A stretch of DNA of 9,239 bases. Source: Verrucomicrobiota bacterium (GTDB taxonomy: Bacteria; Verrucomicrobiota; Verrucomicrobiia; Opitutales; Opitutaceae). A program made the translations under genes and the position numbers. Of this stretch, positions 1 through 6,621 are shown piece by piece. The stretch spans positions 1-9,239 of the forward strand of contig JAEXPL010000481.1 in the NCBI GenBank assembly GCA_023446865.1. Direction: 5' to 3'. The notes beneath the pieces are model-generated. The model was not told where the DNA came from. It saw only the letters and a list, made by a program, of their open reading frames with translations, and searched no databases. Each line of letters begins with the position of its first letter. Positions within the stretch are counted from its first letter, which is position 1.

Positions 1-935
1 TCGGAGGTGAAGACGCGGCAGCCGCAGGCCTGGGCCTCGAGGCTGGGCCAGCCGAAGCCTTCCTCGAGCGAAGGGAAGACGAGGCCGTCGGCGAGGGAGT
101 AGAGCGCGGCAAGGGAGTTCTCGGATACGAGCGGGAGCGCGTCGATCGCCGGGGCGAGGCCGAGCTCCGCGGCGAGGGCGGCATCGCCGCCGGAGAGCGG
201 TTTGCCGACCATCACGAGGCGGCCGCCGTAGCCGTGGGCGGAGCGGAGCGCGTGGAAGATCCGAAGCAGGCCGGGGCGGTTCTTGTACCACTGGCCGCCA
301 CCGACATTGAGAAGAAATGAACCGTCCGGGGCGGCGAGCCCGGCGGTCGTGGCGAGGACGGCACGGGCGGCGGCGGGGTCGAGGCGAGTGTAGGGAAAGT
401 TCAACCCCATCGGCACCACGGGCGTGCGCTCGGGCGGCAGGCCGGTGACGCGGCGGAGGTCGGCGGCGGTTTTGGCGGAGACGCAGGCGGCGAGCGGAGC
501 GGTGGCAAGGTGGCGCCGGATCCAGCCCTGGTAGCGGCGGCCGGACGACCCGACGGGTTGCTGCGGGATCTCGCCGAGCGCGGCGCGGATTTGCAGCAGG
601 TCGTGGCAGGTGACGAGGGCGCGGCCGGCGAGCTGCGGCAGGTAGACGGCGTTGGCGTGGTCGACGATGTGGAAGACCGCGGCGGGTTCGCGGCGGGCGA
701 GGCGGCGCAGTTCGCGGGGGAAGAGCAGGAACTTGTCGACGTAGCCGAGGAGTTTCGGCCAACCGGAGTAGCGGTAGGGGCGCGCCAGCCGCGCCCAGCG
801 GGGCTGCGGCGCGACGGTGCGGACCGGGTGGCCGCGCGCGGCGAGTTCGCGTTCCAGCAATGCGGCGAAACGCAGCATGCTTTGCTGCGCGTCGGGGGCG
901 AAGTTGCCCACGAGGATGAACGGGCCCGGGGTCAT
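1..935 (-). CDS. GT4-family glycosyltransferase, C-terminus cut by window edge
   Basis: This reading frame is open from an ATG at 935-933 to the left edge of the window, giving 311 codons without a stop, so the C-terminus is missing. It looks like a cytoplasmic GT-B retaining glycosyltransferase that moves a sugar from a nucleotide-sugar donor to a lipid-linked acceptor. The N-terminal domain has VTCHDLL (about residues 108-114), where the HD pair is typical of GT4 acceptor domains. The C-terminal domain starts with NVGGGQWYKNR (210-220), the usual linker/donor entry segment, and carries FPSLEEGFGWPSLEAQACG, in which E292 and E300 form the EX7E motif. A family member is normally 360-400 residues, so some 50-90 are off the window. 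The ATG overlaps the TGA of the polymerase gene as ATGA (935-932), which fixes the start and implies coupled translation. The exact sugar cannot be told. Confidence 0.9.
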   Translation of the reverse strand, partial: MTPGPFILVGNFAPDAQQSMLRFAALLERELAARGHPVRTVAPQPRWARLARPYRYSGWPKLLGYVDKFLLFPRELRRLARREPAAVFHIVDHANAVYLPQLAGRALVTCHDLLQIRAALGEIPQQPVGSSGRRYQGWIRRHLATAPLAACVSAKTAADLRRVTGLPPERTPVVPMGLNFPYTRLDPAAARAVLATTAGLAAPDGSFLLNVGGGQWYKNRPGLLRIFHALRSAHGYGGRLVMVGKPLSGGDAALAAELGLAPAIDALPLVSENSLAALYSLADGLVFPSLEEGFGWPSLEAQACGCRVFTS

Positions 936-2299
936 GGGGCGGTGTCGGCTGCCGGTGCACCCCCCTCGCGGGGTGGCTCAACCGCGCCTTCCTCGGTGTC
1001 TTCCTCTTCGGTTTCCTCCTCCTCTTCCTCGTCGGGTTCGTCCTGGCAGGCGGCGAGGCAGAGGCCGGCCCCGAGGGTGGCGAAGCCGAGGCTGGTGGGC
1101 TGGGCCCATTGGCCGGAGATCAGCGGTAGGGTCGATGCGCTCCAGAGCAGCCAAGGCAGCGGATCGCGCTGGGTACGGAGGCGGCTGAACGCCCGACGGA
1201 GGAGCCCGAGGGCGAGGCTGAAACGCAAACCGAGGAAGGCCAGGCCGAGGGGCAGGCCGAGCTCGAGCAGGCATTTCGCCCACTCATTTTCGGCGAGCAG
1301 GAAGCCCATTCGGCCGGTGGTGAGCCGCGCGGCGACGTTGGAGCCCATCCCGACACCTTTGCCGAAGAGCGTGGCGCGATTGAGAACGTCGGCCAGGTAG
1401 TCGCCGCCGCCGAAGACGCGCCCGGTGACGGCGTCCACGCCGACCTCGTCGGCCTGGGTGGCGGTGTCCCAGCGGGAGAGGAACGCCTCGCGGGCGTCGT
1501 CGAACACCGGGAGGAAGCCGATGGCGATCACCACCAGGGCGCCGACGGCGAGCAGGCGAAGCAGCGCGGCGTTGAAGAGGCCGGTGAAGAACAGGCTGAG
1601 ACCGTACGCCGAGGCGACGACCAGCGCCGCGACCATCGCCGTGCGGCTGATCGAGACCGGCAGCGCGAGCAGCACCGCCAGGCCGCAGGCGACGAGCAAC
1701 CACCAGCGCAGGCGCCGCTCGGCCTTGAACTGGTGGAACAGCACGGCGGTCACGAGCGGGTAGAAGAGGTTGGGCCCGGTGATGAACGAGAAGAACCCGG
1801 GCGGGCGGATATGGCCGAGCGCGCCATAGAGCTGGCCACCGGTATCATCCAGGCCGACACCGCGGTTGAGGGGACTGTCGATCGGCGCCTTGAACTGGAG
1901 CACCATCAGGAGCGTCATCGGAATCGCGAGCAGGAGCAGGGCCTGGCCGAGGCGCTCGGTGTCGCGGCGATCGAAGGTGGCCGCCATGACCCAGATGAGC
2001 GGGAGGTGAAGGAAGTTGCTGCGCAGCCCGTAGGCGGTGATGAGCAGGTTGTCCTGGCCGGCCAACAACGCGGCGACGACGGACGCCACCGCGAGGCCGG
2101 CGGTGGTGATCACCCAGCCGTTGAGCGGGAACCGGCCCCGTGCCATCGCGACGAGGTAGATGAGGATCACCACGGGATCGCGCACGACGAGCAGGGCATC
2201 GGAGTAGCCGGGCAGCACCCATTTGCGCAGCGCGCCCTCGAAGATGAGCAGCACGGCGTAGAGCCAGATGAGCGATTTGAGGAAGGTGTCGGGTTTCAC
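932..2299 (-). CDS. O-antigen polymerase/ligase-like polytopic membrane protein with acidic C-terminal tail
   Basis: The product (455 residues) is a multi-pass inner-membrane protein of the O-antigen polymerase/ligase (Wzy/WaaL-like) type, expected to join lipid-linked oligosaccharide units on the periplasmic side. About ten to eleven hydrophobic segments are visible, roughly at 9-25, 35-53, 64-84, 98-113, 119-138, 170-190, 200-216, 219-240, 247-266, 350-376 and 390-418. A long soluble loop lies between the last three and the rest (about 270-345), as in Wzy/WaaL proteins. FEGALRKWVLP (20-30) followed by RDP (40-42) is an N-terminal signature I associate with exopolysaccharide polymerases of Verrucomicrobiota, Planctomycetota and cyanobacteria. 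I start at GTG 2299-2297, which overlaps the upstream TGA as GTGA. An open frame continues upstream, but it is only antiphase translation of the preceding glycosyltransferase. The last 36 residues (420-455) are unusual: 15 of the first 18 are Asp or Glu. Polymerase versus ligase cannot be decided from sequence alone. Confidence 0.85.
   Translation of the reverse strand: MKPDTFLKSLIWLYAVLLIFEGALRKWVLPGYSDALLVVRDPVVILIYLVAMARGRFPLNGWVITTAGLAVASVVAALLAGQDNLLITAYGLRSNFLHLPLIWVMAATFDRRDTERLGQALLLLAIPMTLLMVLQFKAPIDSPLNRGVGLDDTGGQLYGALGHIRPPGFFSFITGPNLFYPLVTAVLFHQFKAERRLRWWLLVACGLAVLLALPVSISRTAMVAALVVASAYGLSLFFTGLFNAALLRLLAVGALVVIAIGFLPVFDDAREAFLSRWDTATQADEVGVDAVTGRVFGGGDYLADVLNRATLFGKGVGMGSNVAARLTTGRMGFLLAENEWAKCLLELGLPLGLAFLGLRFSLALGLLRRAFSRLRTQRDPLPWLLWSASTLPLISGQWAQPTSLGFATLGAGLCLAACQDEPDEEEEEETEEEDTEEGAVEPPREGGAPAADTAP
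935..1042 (-). other. Acidic low-complexity tail of the polymerase
   Basis: This segment encodes residues 420-455 of the polymerase-like protein. It begins right after the last hydrophobic segment with a run in which 15 of 18 residues are Asp or Glu, then a Pro/Ala/Gly-rich end. At DNA level it is a purine tract of GAG and GAA codons on the coding strand, which could gain or lose codons by slippage. The frame stays open and ends exactly at the ATGA coupling with the next gene, so I read it as a real tail and not as a frameshift. Confidence 0.7.
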
Positions 2300-3558
2300 G
2301 AACGGGCGGGCGCGGAGCGGGTGGCGAGGTGATGCTGCACGAGGCGGGCCAGACCGTCCTCGTAGGCGGCCCAGGTGAAGGTGGCGGCCTTGGCGCGGGC
2401 GGCGGCGCCCATCGCGGCGAGGCGCGTGCGGTCGCGATTGAGCTCGTCGAGCCGGGCGGCGATGGCGGCGGCGTCGCGGATCGGCACGATGTAGCCGTCG
2501 ATGCCGTCGGCGATGAGATCGGGGCCGGCGGTGTGCGGAGTGGTGATCACGGGCACACCCTGGGCCATCGCCTCCAGAATCACGAGACCGAAGCCCTCGA
2601 AGAGCGAGGGAAAGACGAACACGTCGCTCCGGCGCATGAGGTCGAGGATGCCCTCGTGCGGCAGCGAGGGAACCCAGCGGTGCGCGGCGAGCGCGCGGTC
2701 GAGCGCGGCGCAGGGTTCGGCGGGTTTTGCGCCCACCACGGTGAGCTCGATCGTGCGGCCGGCGAGCGCGGCGGCGGCGAAGAGGTACGAGAGCCCCTTG
2801 CGTTGGCCGAGCGAGCCCACGTAGAGCACGCGCAGCGGGCGGCCCGGCTCGGAGTAGGGCGCGCGCGGCTCGGTGGGGTCGGAGGTGGGCGCGCCGTAGG
2901 GCAGCACGTGGACCGGCGCGGTGAAACCGGGATGCTCGGCGAGGGTGGCGCGGGTGAACGACGTGGCGGCGAACACGACGTCGGCGGCGCGCAGCTCCTC
3001 GTCCTTGCGCTCGGTCTTGGCGGTGCTGTCGCGGTTGCCGGCGATGGTCGCGGCCCACTCCGGTTCGCGTTGCGCCTCCTCAGAGAGAATACGGCGGGCG
3101 GCGCGCCAGTAGCCGATCGGCTGGTCGTAGAAGGTGGCGAGGCCGTGGGTGCGGGCGGCGGCGAAGGTGGCCGCGGCGCCGTCCTCGTAGGCGTAGACGC
3201 CGGTGAGTCCGCCGCGGGCGACGCGGCGGGCGCAGGCGCGGTCGAGGTCCTGGTAGACGGCGTCGACGCAGCACGGGCCGGTCTCGTGGCGGGTGAGGCG
3301 GCGGCCGAGGCCGCCGCGGCCGCCGAGCAGGCGCAGCAGTTCGCGGCCCGGTCGCGAGTGCACGAACGGCAGGAGTTCCTCCGGCACGGCGCGGCGCCGC
3401 AGATGTGCGGCGAGCCCGGCCGGCAGGGCTCGCAACCACGCCGCGGCGGGCTCGATGGCCAGGCAGGTGTGCAGCTCCGCGAGCAGGCCGGCGCGCGCCA
3501 GGCCGAGGGCGGCGTGGCGGACGTTGGCGTTGCCGGTGGGATGGGAGAGGAGGAGCAC
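2296..3558 (-). CDS. GT4-family glycosyltransferase
   Basis: This 420-residue protein is a GT-B retaining glycosyltransferase (group 1, GT4), presumably cytoplasmic and acting on a growing lipid-linked glycan. The N-terminal acceptor domain has AYEDGAAATF (123-132) and YDQPIGYWRAARRI (144-157), followed by RKDEEL and ATSFTRATL (198-206). In my recollection this combination marks one GT4 subgroup of Verrucomicrobiota and Planctomycetota. The donor domain starts at VLYVGSLGQRKG (244-255) and carries FPSLFEGFGLVILEAMAQG, with E321 and E329 as the EX7E pair, then GVPVITT. The start is GTG at 3558-3556. It leaves a protein beginning LLLSHPTGNAN, the usual first beta strand and glycine-rich loop, and no better upstream start exists. 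No Shine-Dalgarno sequence precedes it; the leader is instead a pyrimidine-rich (on the coding strand) 7-nt repeat. The stop overlaps the polymerase GTG, so both are likely translated together. Confidence 0.92.
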   Translation of the reverse strand: MLLLSHPTGNANVRHAALGLARAGLLAELHTCLAIEPAAAWLRALPAGLAAHLRRRAVPEELLPFVHSRPGRELLRLLGGRGGLGRRLTRHETGPCCVDAVYQDLDRACARRVARGGLTGVYAYEDGAAATFAAARTHGLATFYDQPIGYWRAARRILSEEAQREPEWAATIAGNRDSTAKTERKDEELRAADVVFAATSFTRATLAEHPGFTAPVHVLPYGAPTSDPTEPRAPYSEPGRPLRVLYVGSLGQRKGLSYLFAAAALAGRTIELTVVGAKPAEPCAALDRALAAHRWVPSLPHEGILDLMRRSDVFVFPSLFEGFGLVILEAMAQGVPVITTPHTAGPDLIADGIDGYIVPIRDAAAIAARLDELNRDRTRLAAMGAAARAKAATFTWAAYEDGLARLVQHHLATRSAPARS

Positions 3559-3563
3559 GGTGC

Positions 3564-3613
3564 GGAAACCGGAGAGCGGAAAGCGGAGACCGGATAGCGG
3601 AAAGACGGAGAAC
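3564..3613. repeat. Degenerate heptanucleotide array (GGARAGC type) before a start codon
   Basis: On the plus strand six 7-nt units run in perfect phase from 3564 to 3605 with consensus GGA(A/G/T)A(G/C)(C/A), for example GGAGAGC and GGAAAGC. After a one-base slip, GGAGAAC follows at 3607-3613. The array ends five bases before the GTG start of the glycosyltransferase at 3558, so in the transcript it is a CT-rich leader that replaces the expected ribosome binding site. The same unit type recurs at 7880-7926. The period of seven is not a multiple of three, which argues against coding. Confidence 0.85.
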
Positions 3614-3980
3614 GGTGGGTCGGCCTTGGGCCTCCCGCGCCGCGTATCTCGCGCTTACGCGCTGCGGTACACGGCTGGGTGGAGGTGGTGGCGAGGAAGG
3701 GCTGAGAACTTGTGCTGAGTGACTAATGATCGATGGCGGTGGGAGCGCACGCCGTTTCCTCGTTTGAGCCCGAGGTAGAAGGCCGGGCTGAACTGTCCGG
3801 GCGTCAACGGGGTTCGTGCTTCAGTGACGCCCGGTGCCATCTGCTGCACGCCCGACTGGAATCGCACCGCCACGCGGCAAATCGCGGTGAAGCCGCCGCG
3901 GATAGCAGGGTGCTCGGCGACTCCAGCAAACTGTCGGTGCTCTGGCTCTCGTCGCTCGTCCCCCGACTGGTTGATCCCGC
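3614..3980. other. Gap without a supportable gene, downstream of the TIGR04076-like gene
   Basis: I find no convincing gene in this stretch. On the minus strand one frame stays open from the TIGR04076-like stop region down to a TAA at 3657-3655. Its translation between about 3940 and 3740 has a mixed, protein-like composition (GGFTAICRVAVRF, then FSPAFYLGLKRG), but it has no start codon of its own and resembles nothing I can name. It may be a gene remnant or chance. GC is lower here than in the glycosyltransferase genes. The stretch also holds a perfect 10-bp inverted repeat (3797-3834) and short GC palindromes near 3622-3662. Confidence 0.5.
3797..3834. repeat. Perfect 10-bp inverted repeat with 18-nt loop
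   Basis: CCGGGCGTCA at 3797-3806 is matched exactly by TGACGCCCGG at 3825-3834, with an 18-nt loop. In RNA this would make a strong stem on either strand. It lies 147 nt past the stop of the TIGR04076-like gene. No T-run follows in either direction, so it is not a classic intrinsic terminator. It could be a protein-binding site, a structured RNA element, or part of a dispersed repeat. Confidence 0.6.
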
Positions 3981-4313
3981 TCAACCCGGGCCGTGCTCGG
4001 GCTCGATCCTGAAGAAGACGGGGCGGAGGCCGTCGGTGCAGCAGGCGACCATGGGGACGGTGTTGCCGCTGTGGACGGCCGCGATCACCGGCCGGAGATC
4101 GCCCCAAGCCCACGCGCAGAAGCCGGCCGGCGGATCCCAGCGGTTGTCGGTGACGAAGGTCTGCCCTACCTCGAACCGCGAGCAGGGCGCCGCCGCCCCG
4201 TACGGGCACGCCTCGTAGAAGTCCCGGTTGAAGTCCTTCCGGACAACGGTGAGGCGGCAACGCTGCGGTTCCTGGCAGTTGCGCAGACCTTGGTTTTCGT
4301 TGGGGGTGGGCAT
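3981..4313 (-). CDS. TIGR04076-like small protein of unknown function
   Basis: The product is 110 residues and matches from memory the TIGR04076 family of small conserved proteins, whose function is not known. The conserved core begins near residue 20 (RLTVVRKDFNRDF) and runs through CSRFEVGQTF, FCAWAW (65-70) and ACCTDGLRPVFFRIE (90-104), which are the family's strongest blocks. Cysteines 36, 44, 66, 91 and 92 suggest metal binding or redox chemistry, but that is inference. The first 19 residues are an extra, poorly conserved extension; ATG 4313-4311 is the only Met that includes the whole core. The gene starts 41 nt after the stop of the hydrolase gene, so the two may be cotranscribed. It has no known link to polysaccharide synthesis. 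Like the hydrolase, it lies in a lower-GC stretch. Confidence 0.8.
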   Translation of the reverse strand: MPTPNENQGLRNCQEPQRCRLTVVRKDFNRDFYEACPYGAAAPCSRFEVGQTFVTDNRWDPPAGFCAWAWGDLRPVIAAVHSGNTVPMVACCTDGLRPVFFRIEPEHGPG

Positions 4314-4354
4314 GGGGGAACGGGGCTGATGGGCGTCTCAGAGCAGGGATGAGC

Positions 4355-5230
4355 CTACTCCGACCTAGTCGAAGATGAAGGGACTTCTGCCGGCATTCTC
4401 GGTAGTGGCTCGTTAGGCCGCTTGCTCTGATCGATCTCTGAAAGCCACGCCGCTGCGGCGGGAACGCCAAACTGAATCATGGAATCGTAGTGACCGCCCT
4501 GCTCTGCGGTCGAGTACTTCACAGTCACCGAATGCTCCAACAGAGCACTCTTCAATCGGAGTACCTCGTCCGGAGCGACATTGCTGTCGTCGAGTGCGTG
4601 AAAGAGAAATACTGGGCACCGAATCCGCGAGCCGATGTTTACGGGGGATTGCGACACAAGACGATAGTAGGACCCAGGAACTAGCCGGTCGAACCACTCT
4701 TGAGAGGCTCCAAACCGCTGCGCCAAATCACCGATCGGAGCCATGGCGACACAAGCCTCAACATGTAGATCACTCGCGGCAATCTGCAGAGCGAGCGTCG
4801 CGGCAGATGAATGCCCGGCAACGTACAGGCGACTGCGATCAATCTGACGGAACCGGTCGCACGCGACGGCGAACGCACTCTTCGCATCGGCCACCCCGCA
4901 GTCTGCCGCCAAGAACGCCTGGATTGCAGTCAAGCAGCTCGCTGAGTTCCCAACGTCGTCGAGTTCGCCGGCAATATCGAAGGAAACGACGATGAAGCCA
5001 CGCTCAACATAGGGCCAATGCTCGCTGCGATCGCCGTCGGTCATGCGAATGCCGTGAAACAGCCGCGTTCCTGCAGGTGGTACAAGTACACACGGCAGCG
5101 AGGGGGCCTGTTTGCTCGGAAGGTAGACCCAAACGCGAGCGCCGCTCTTGGCTTGAAGCTCAACGCAGTCTGCCGCGCTCGCACACAAGCCGGCCAGAGA
5201 CAGAAGGACCAAGCAGAGTGTCAGTTTCAC
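4355..5230 (-). CDS. Exported alpha/beta hydrolase (dienelactone hydrolase / S9-like fold)
   Basis: From a GTG at 5230-5228 this encodes 291 residues. The start is chosen because it directly opens a signal peptide: Lys2, a hydrophobic core (about 3-16) and a signal-peptidase-I-like site after CASA at residue 19. The mature part reads as a serine alpha/beta hydrolase. The nucleophile elbow is G139-H140-S141-S-A. The acid is probably D215 in HALDDSNVAP, a variant of the HGxxDxxVP strand-end motif, and the histidine is H247 in GGHYDS. A likely oxyanion strand is CVLVPPAG (47-54). It should act outside the cytoplasmic membrane on an ester or peptide; the substrate is unknown. Deacylation of a glycan is possible, but nothing here shows it. 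The frame is open further upstream to an ATG at 5371, but that would bury the signal peptide. GC is clearly lower than in the neighbouring genes, which suggests transfer. Confidence 0.8.
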   Translation of the reverse strand: MKLTLCLVLLSLAGLCASAADCVELQAKSGARVWVYLPSKQAPSLPCVLVPPAGTRLFHGIRMTDGDRSEHWPYVERGFIVVSFDIAGELDDVGNSASCLTAIQAFLAADCGVADAKSAFAVACDRFRQIDRSRLYVAGHSSAATLALQIAASDLHVEACVAMAPIGDLAQRFGASQEWFDRLVPGSYYRLVSQSPVNIGSRIRCPVFLFHALDDSNVAPDEVLRLKSALLEHSVTVKYSTAEQGGHYDSMIQFGVPAAAAWLSEIDQSKRPNEPLPRMPAEVPSSSTRSE

Positions 5231-5506
5231 GAAGGTGTTCTGCTGGAAAGTGTAATCACTGTAGTGAAACTTGGCGGGCTCGGCGCGGAGGATCCCTTGA
5301 TTCAATGGGGATTTCAGAGAAAGGGTTTCTTTCCGGGGCACCATGCTGGTCTCGTGTGGCCAGATTGGCATGGCGGGCGGCCGCGATCACATGGAGCAGC
5401 GGCTCCGAAGTCGAGTGCGTTGAGGAGTTCGGGGCAGTGGGTAGTTACCGGTGACTTGTGGATGGAACCGGAACGCTCCCGCGTTCCGCTACGGCGGAGG
5501 GGCACG
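5231..5506. other. Gap without a gene, upstream of the hydrolase
   Basis: I see no supportable gene here. The stretch is the leader of the hydrolase gene and the trailer of the glycosyltransferase at 5536-6621. It contains an 8-bp hairpin (5469-5488) and leads into a 7-nt repeat at 5507. Any promoter for the hydrolase should lie here, because the gap is long. I cannot point to convincing -35 and -10 boxes. Confidence 0.5.
5469..5488. repeat. 8-bp perfect hairpin, weak terminator candidate
   Basis: CGGAACGC (5469-5476) and GCGTTCCG (5481-5488) form a perfect stem around a TCCC loop. It lies about 47 nt past the stop of the minus-strand glycosyltransferase gene, a fitting place for a terminator. 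There is no T-run after it in the direction of transcription, so intrinsic termination is uncertain. It may instead be an mRNA-stabilising stem. Confidence 0.45.
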
Positions 5507-5541
5507 GATGCTCGCTACTCGCTACCCACTACTCACTACCG
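5507..5541. repeat. Heptanucleotide array (GCTACTC type) containing a stop codon
   Basis: Five 7-nt units run in perfect phase on the plus strand from 5507 to 5541 with consensus (G/A)CTAC(T/C)C; the first unit, GATGCTC, is divergent. The TAG stop of the glycosyltransferase (5538-5536) is part of the last unit, so the array begins within the final codons of the gene and extends into the trailer. The unit differs from the GGARAGC type elsewhere, but the period is the same. Confidence 0.75.
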
Positions 5542-6621
5542 CTTCGTCAGAAACTCCAGCCATTGGGCGCGGACGACGGCGGGGGCGAAGCGGCGCTCCC
5601 ACACGGCGCGCTGGGCGGCGCGGGAGGTGAGGCCGTCGTGGAGACGGGCGGCAAGGCGGAGCACGGCGGCGCGGCACTCGTCGTAATCCTCGGGGTGTTG
5701 GACGAGCTCGCAGTCGCCGGCGGATTCGGCGAGCTCGGGCGTGCCGCCGCGGGCGGAGGCGACCCAGGGCAGGCCGGCGGCCATCGTCTCGATGAGGCTG
5801 AGCGGCATGCCTTCGTTGTGGACGGAGAACAGCACGACGGCGTCGAGGTCGACGAGGGCGGCGGCCTGCTGCGCCGGTCCGGTGTAGGCGCCGTGGTAGG
5901 TGAGATGGCGCACATCGGCGAAACGCTCCGGCGGGTAGTCGGGGCCGGCGCCGTGGATGTGCCACTCGATGCCGTCGCACGCGGGATCGGCGGCGAGGCG
6001 GAGGATGGTGTCGAGGCCCTTGGTGGAGACGAGCCGGCCAAGGAAACCGAAGCGCAGCGTGGCGCCGGCCGAGGGCGCGGCGGGCGGCGGGGTGACGAAG
6101 GCCGTCTCGGTGAGGTACGGCAGGAAACGGGCGTCGCGGCGGCCGGTGGCCTCGTCGAGCCGCTCGGCGGTGTAGCGGCTGCAGCCGACGAGTTCGCCGG
6201 CGTCGGCGAGCACGCGGCGGAAGCCGGGCGTCCACGTGCGCTGCTCGGCGGTGTCGGCCGCAGTATGGTGATGGTGGAGGCGGCGGCTGCCGCGCCGAGC
6301 GGCGAGCCAGACGATCTGGGCGAGTGCGCCCTGCCCGTTGGTGTAGATCACGTCCCACCGCGTGGCGCGGAGGGCGAGCGTCTGGCGGAGCAGCCACCAG
6401 GCTTTGGCGACGCCGCCGGCGGTGCCGCGGGCGGCGGGCAGCTCGCGCAGGTCCACGCCGGCGGTGCGGAGGCGCTCGCGCCAGTCGGCGGCGAGGGAGT
6501 TGCTGGTGGTGAGCAGCGCGGTGCGGTGCCCCGCCTGCGCCGCGGCCTCGGCGACGAGGCAGAGGTGGCGCTCCATGCCGCCGTACGCGGCGAACTGCGG
6601 GCCGTAGATCAGGAGGTTCAT
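5536..6621 (-). CDS. GT4-family glycosyltransferase
   Basis: This 361-residue GT-B glycosyltransferase starts at ATG 6621-6619 with MNLLIYGPQF and the glycine-rich GGMERH (14-19), the typical first loop of GT4 enzymes. The acceptor domain has YTNGQGAL (93-100) and a run of four histidines (116-119) at the place where GT4 enzymes usually have HD or H plus a short loop. The donor domain begins FGFLGRLVSTKG (191-202), followed by IHGAGPDYP (222-230). EGMPLSLIE gives the EX7E pair E270/E278 and is followed by MAAGLPWVAS. Length fits the family. The frame is open further upstream, but only in antiphase to the next gene, so that extension is rejected. No Shine-Dalgarno sequence is seen; the ATG touches a 7-nt repeat. 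It likely adds one sugar of the repeat unit. Confidence 0.92.
   Translation of the reverse strand: MNLLIYGPQFAAYGGMERHLCLVAEAAAQAGHRTALLTTSNSLAADWRERLRTAGVDLRELPAARGTAGGVAKAWWLLRQTLALRATRWDVIYTNGQGALAQIVWLAARRGSRRLHHHHTAADTAEQRTWTPGFRRVLADAGELVGCSRYTAERLDEATGRRDARFLPYLTETAFVTPPPAAPSAGATLRFGFLGRLVSTKGLDTILRLAADPACDGIEWHIHGAGPDYPPERFADVRHLTYHGAYTGPAQQAAALVDLDAVVLFSVHNEGMPLSLIETMAAGLPWVASARGGTPELAESAGDCELVQHPEDYDECRAAVLRLAARLHDGLTSRAAQRAVWERRFAPAVVRAQWLEFLTKR

Noticed and set aside
2300..3058. N-terminal extension of the polymerase frame
   Set aside because: The extension is Arg/Pro/His-rich translation of the GT4 gene in another frame. Hydrophobic, family-like sequence begins only at GTG 2299.
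2329..3597. Plus-strand open frame of 422 codons over the minus-strand GT4 gene
   Set aside because: Its translation is Gly/Ala/Glu/Arg-rich without any domain, and it is antisense to a gene with clear GT4 motifs. High GC commonly leaves such frames open.
3651..3662. GCGC-TTAC-GCGC palindrome (GUAA-type loop on the minus strand)
   Set aside because: Only a 4-bp stem in GC-rich DNA; too short to call a structured element.
4412..4418. GTTAGGC, matching the integron attC core GTTRRRY
   Set aside because: It lies inside the hydrolase coding region, and no partner core or attC-like paired arms are found at the proper distance. A 7-base match is expected by chance.
5231..5371. Longer start for the hydrolase at an ATG near 5371
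   Set aside because: It would place about 47 hydrophilic residues before a clear signal peptide. GTG 5230 gives a normal secreted protein.
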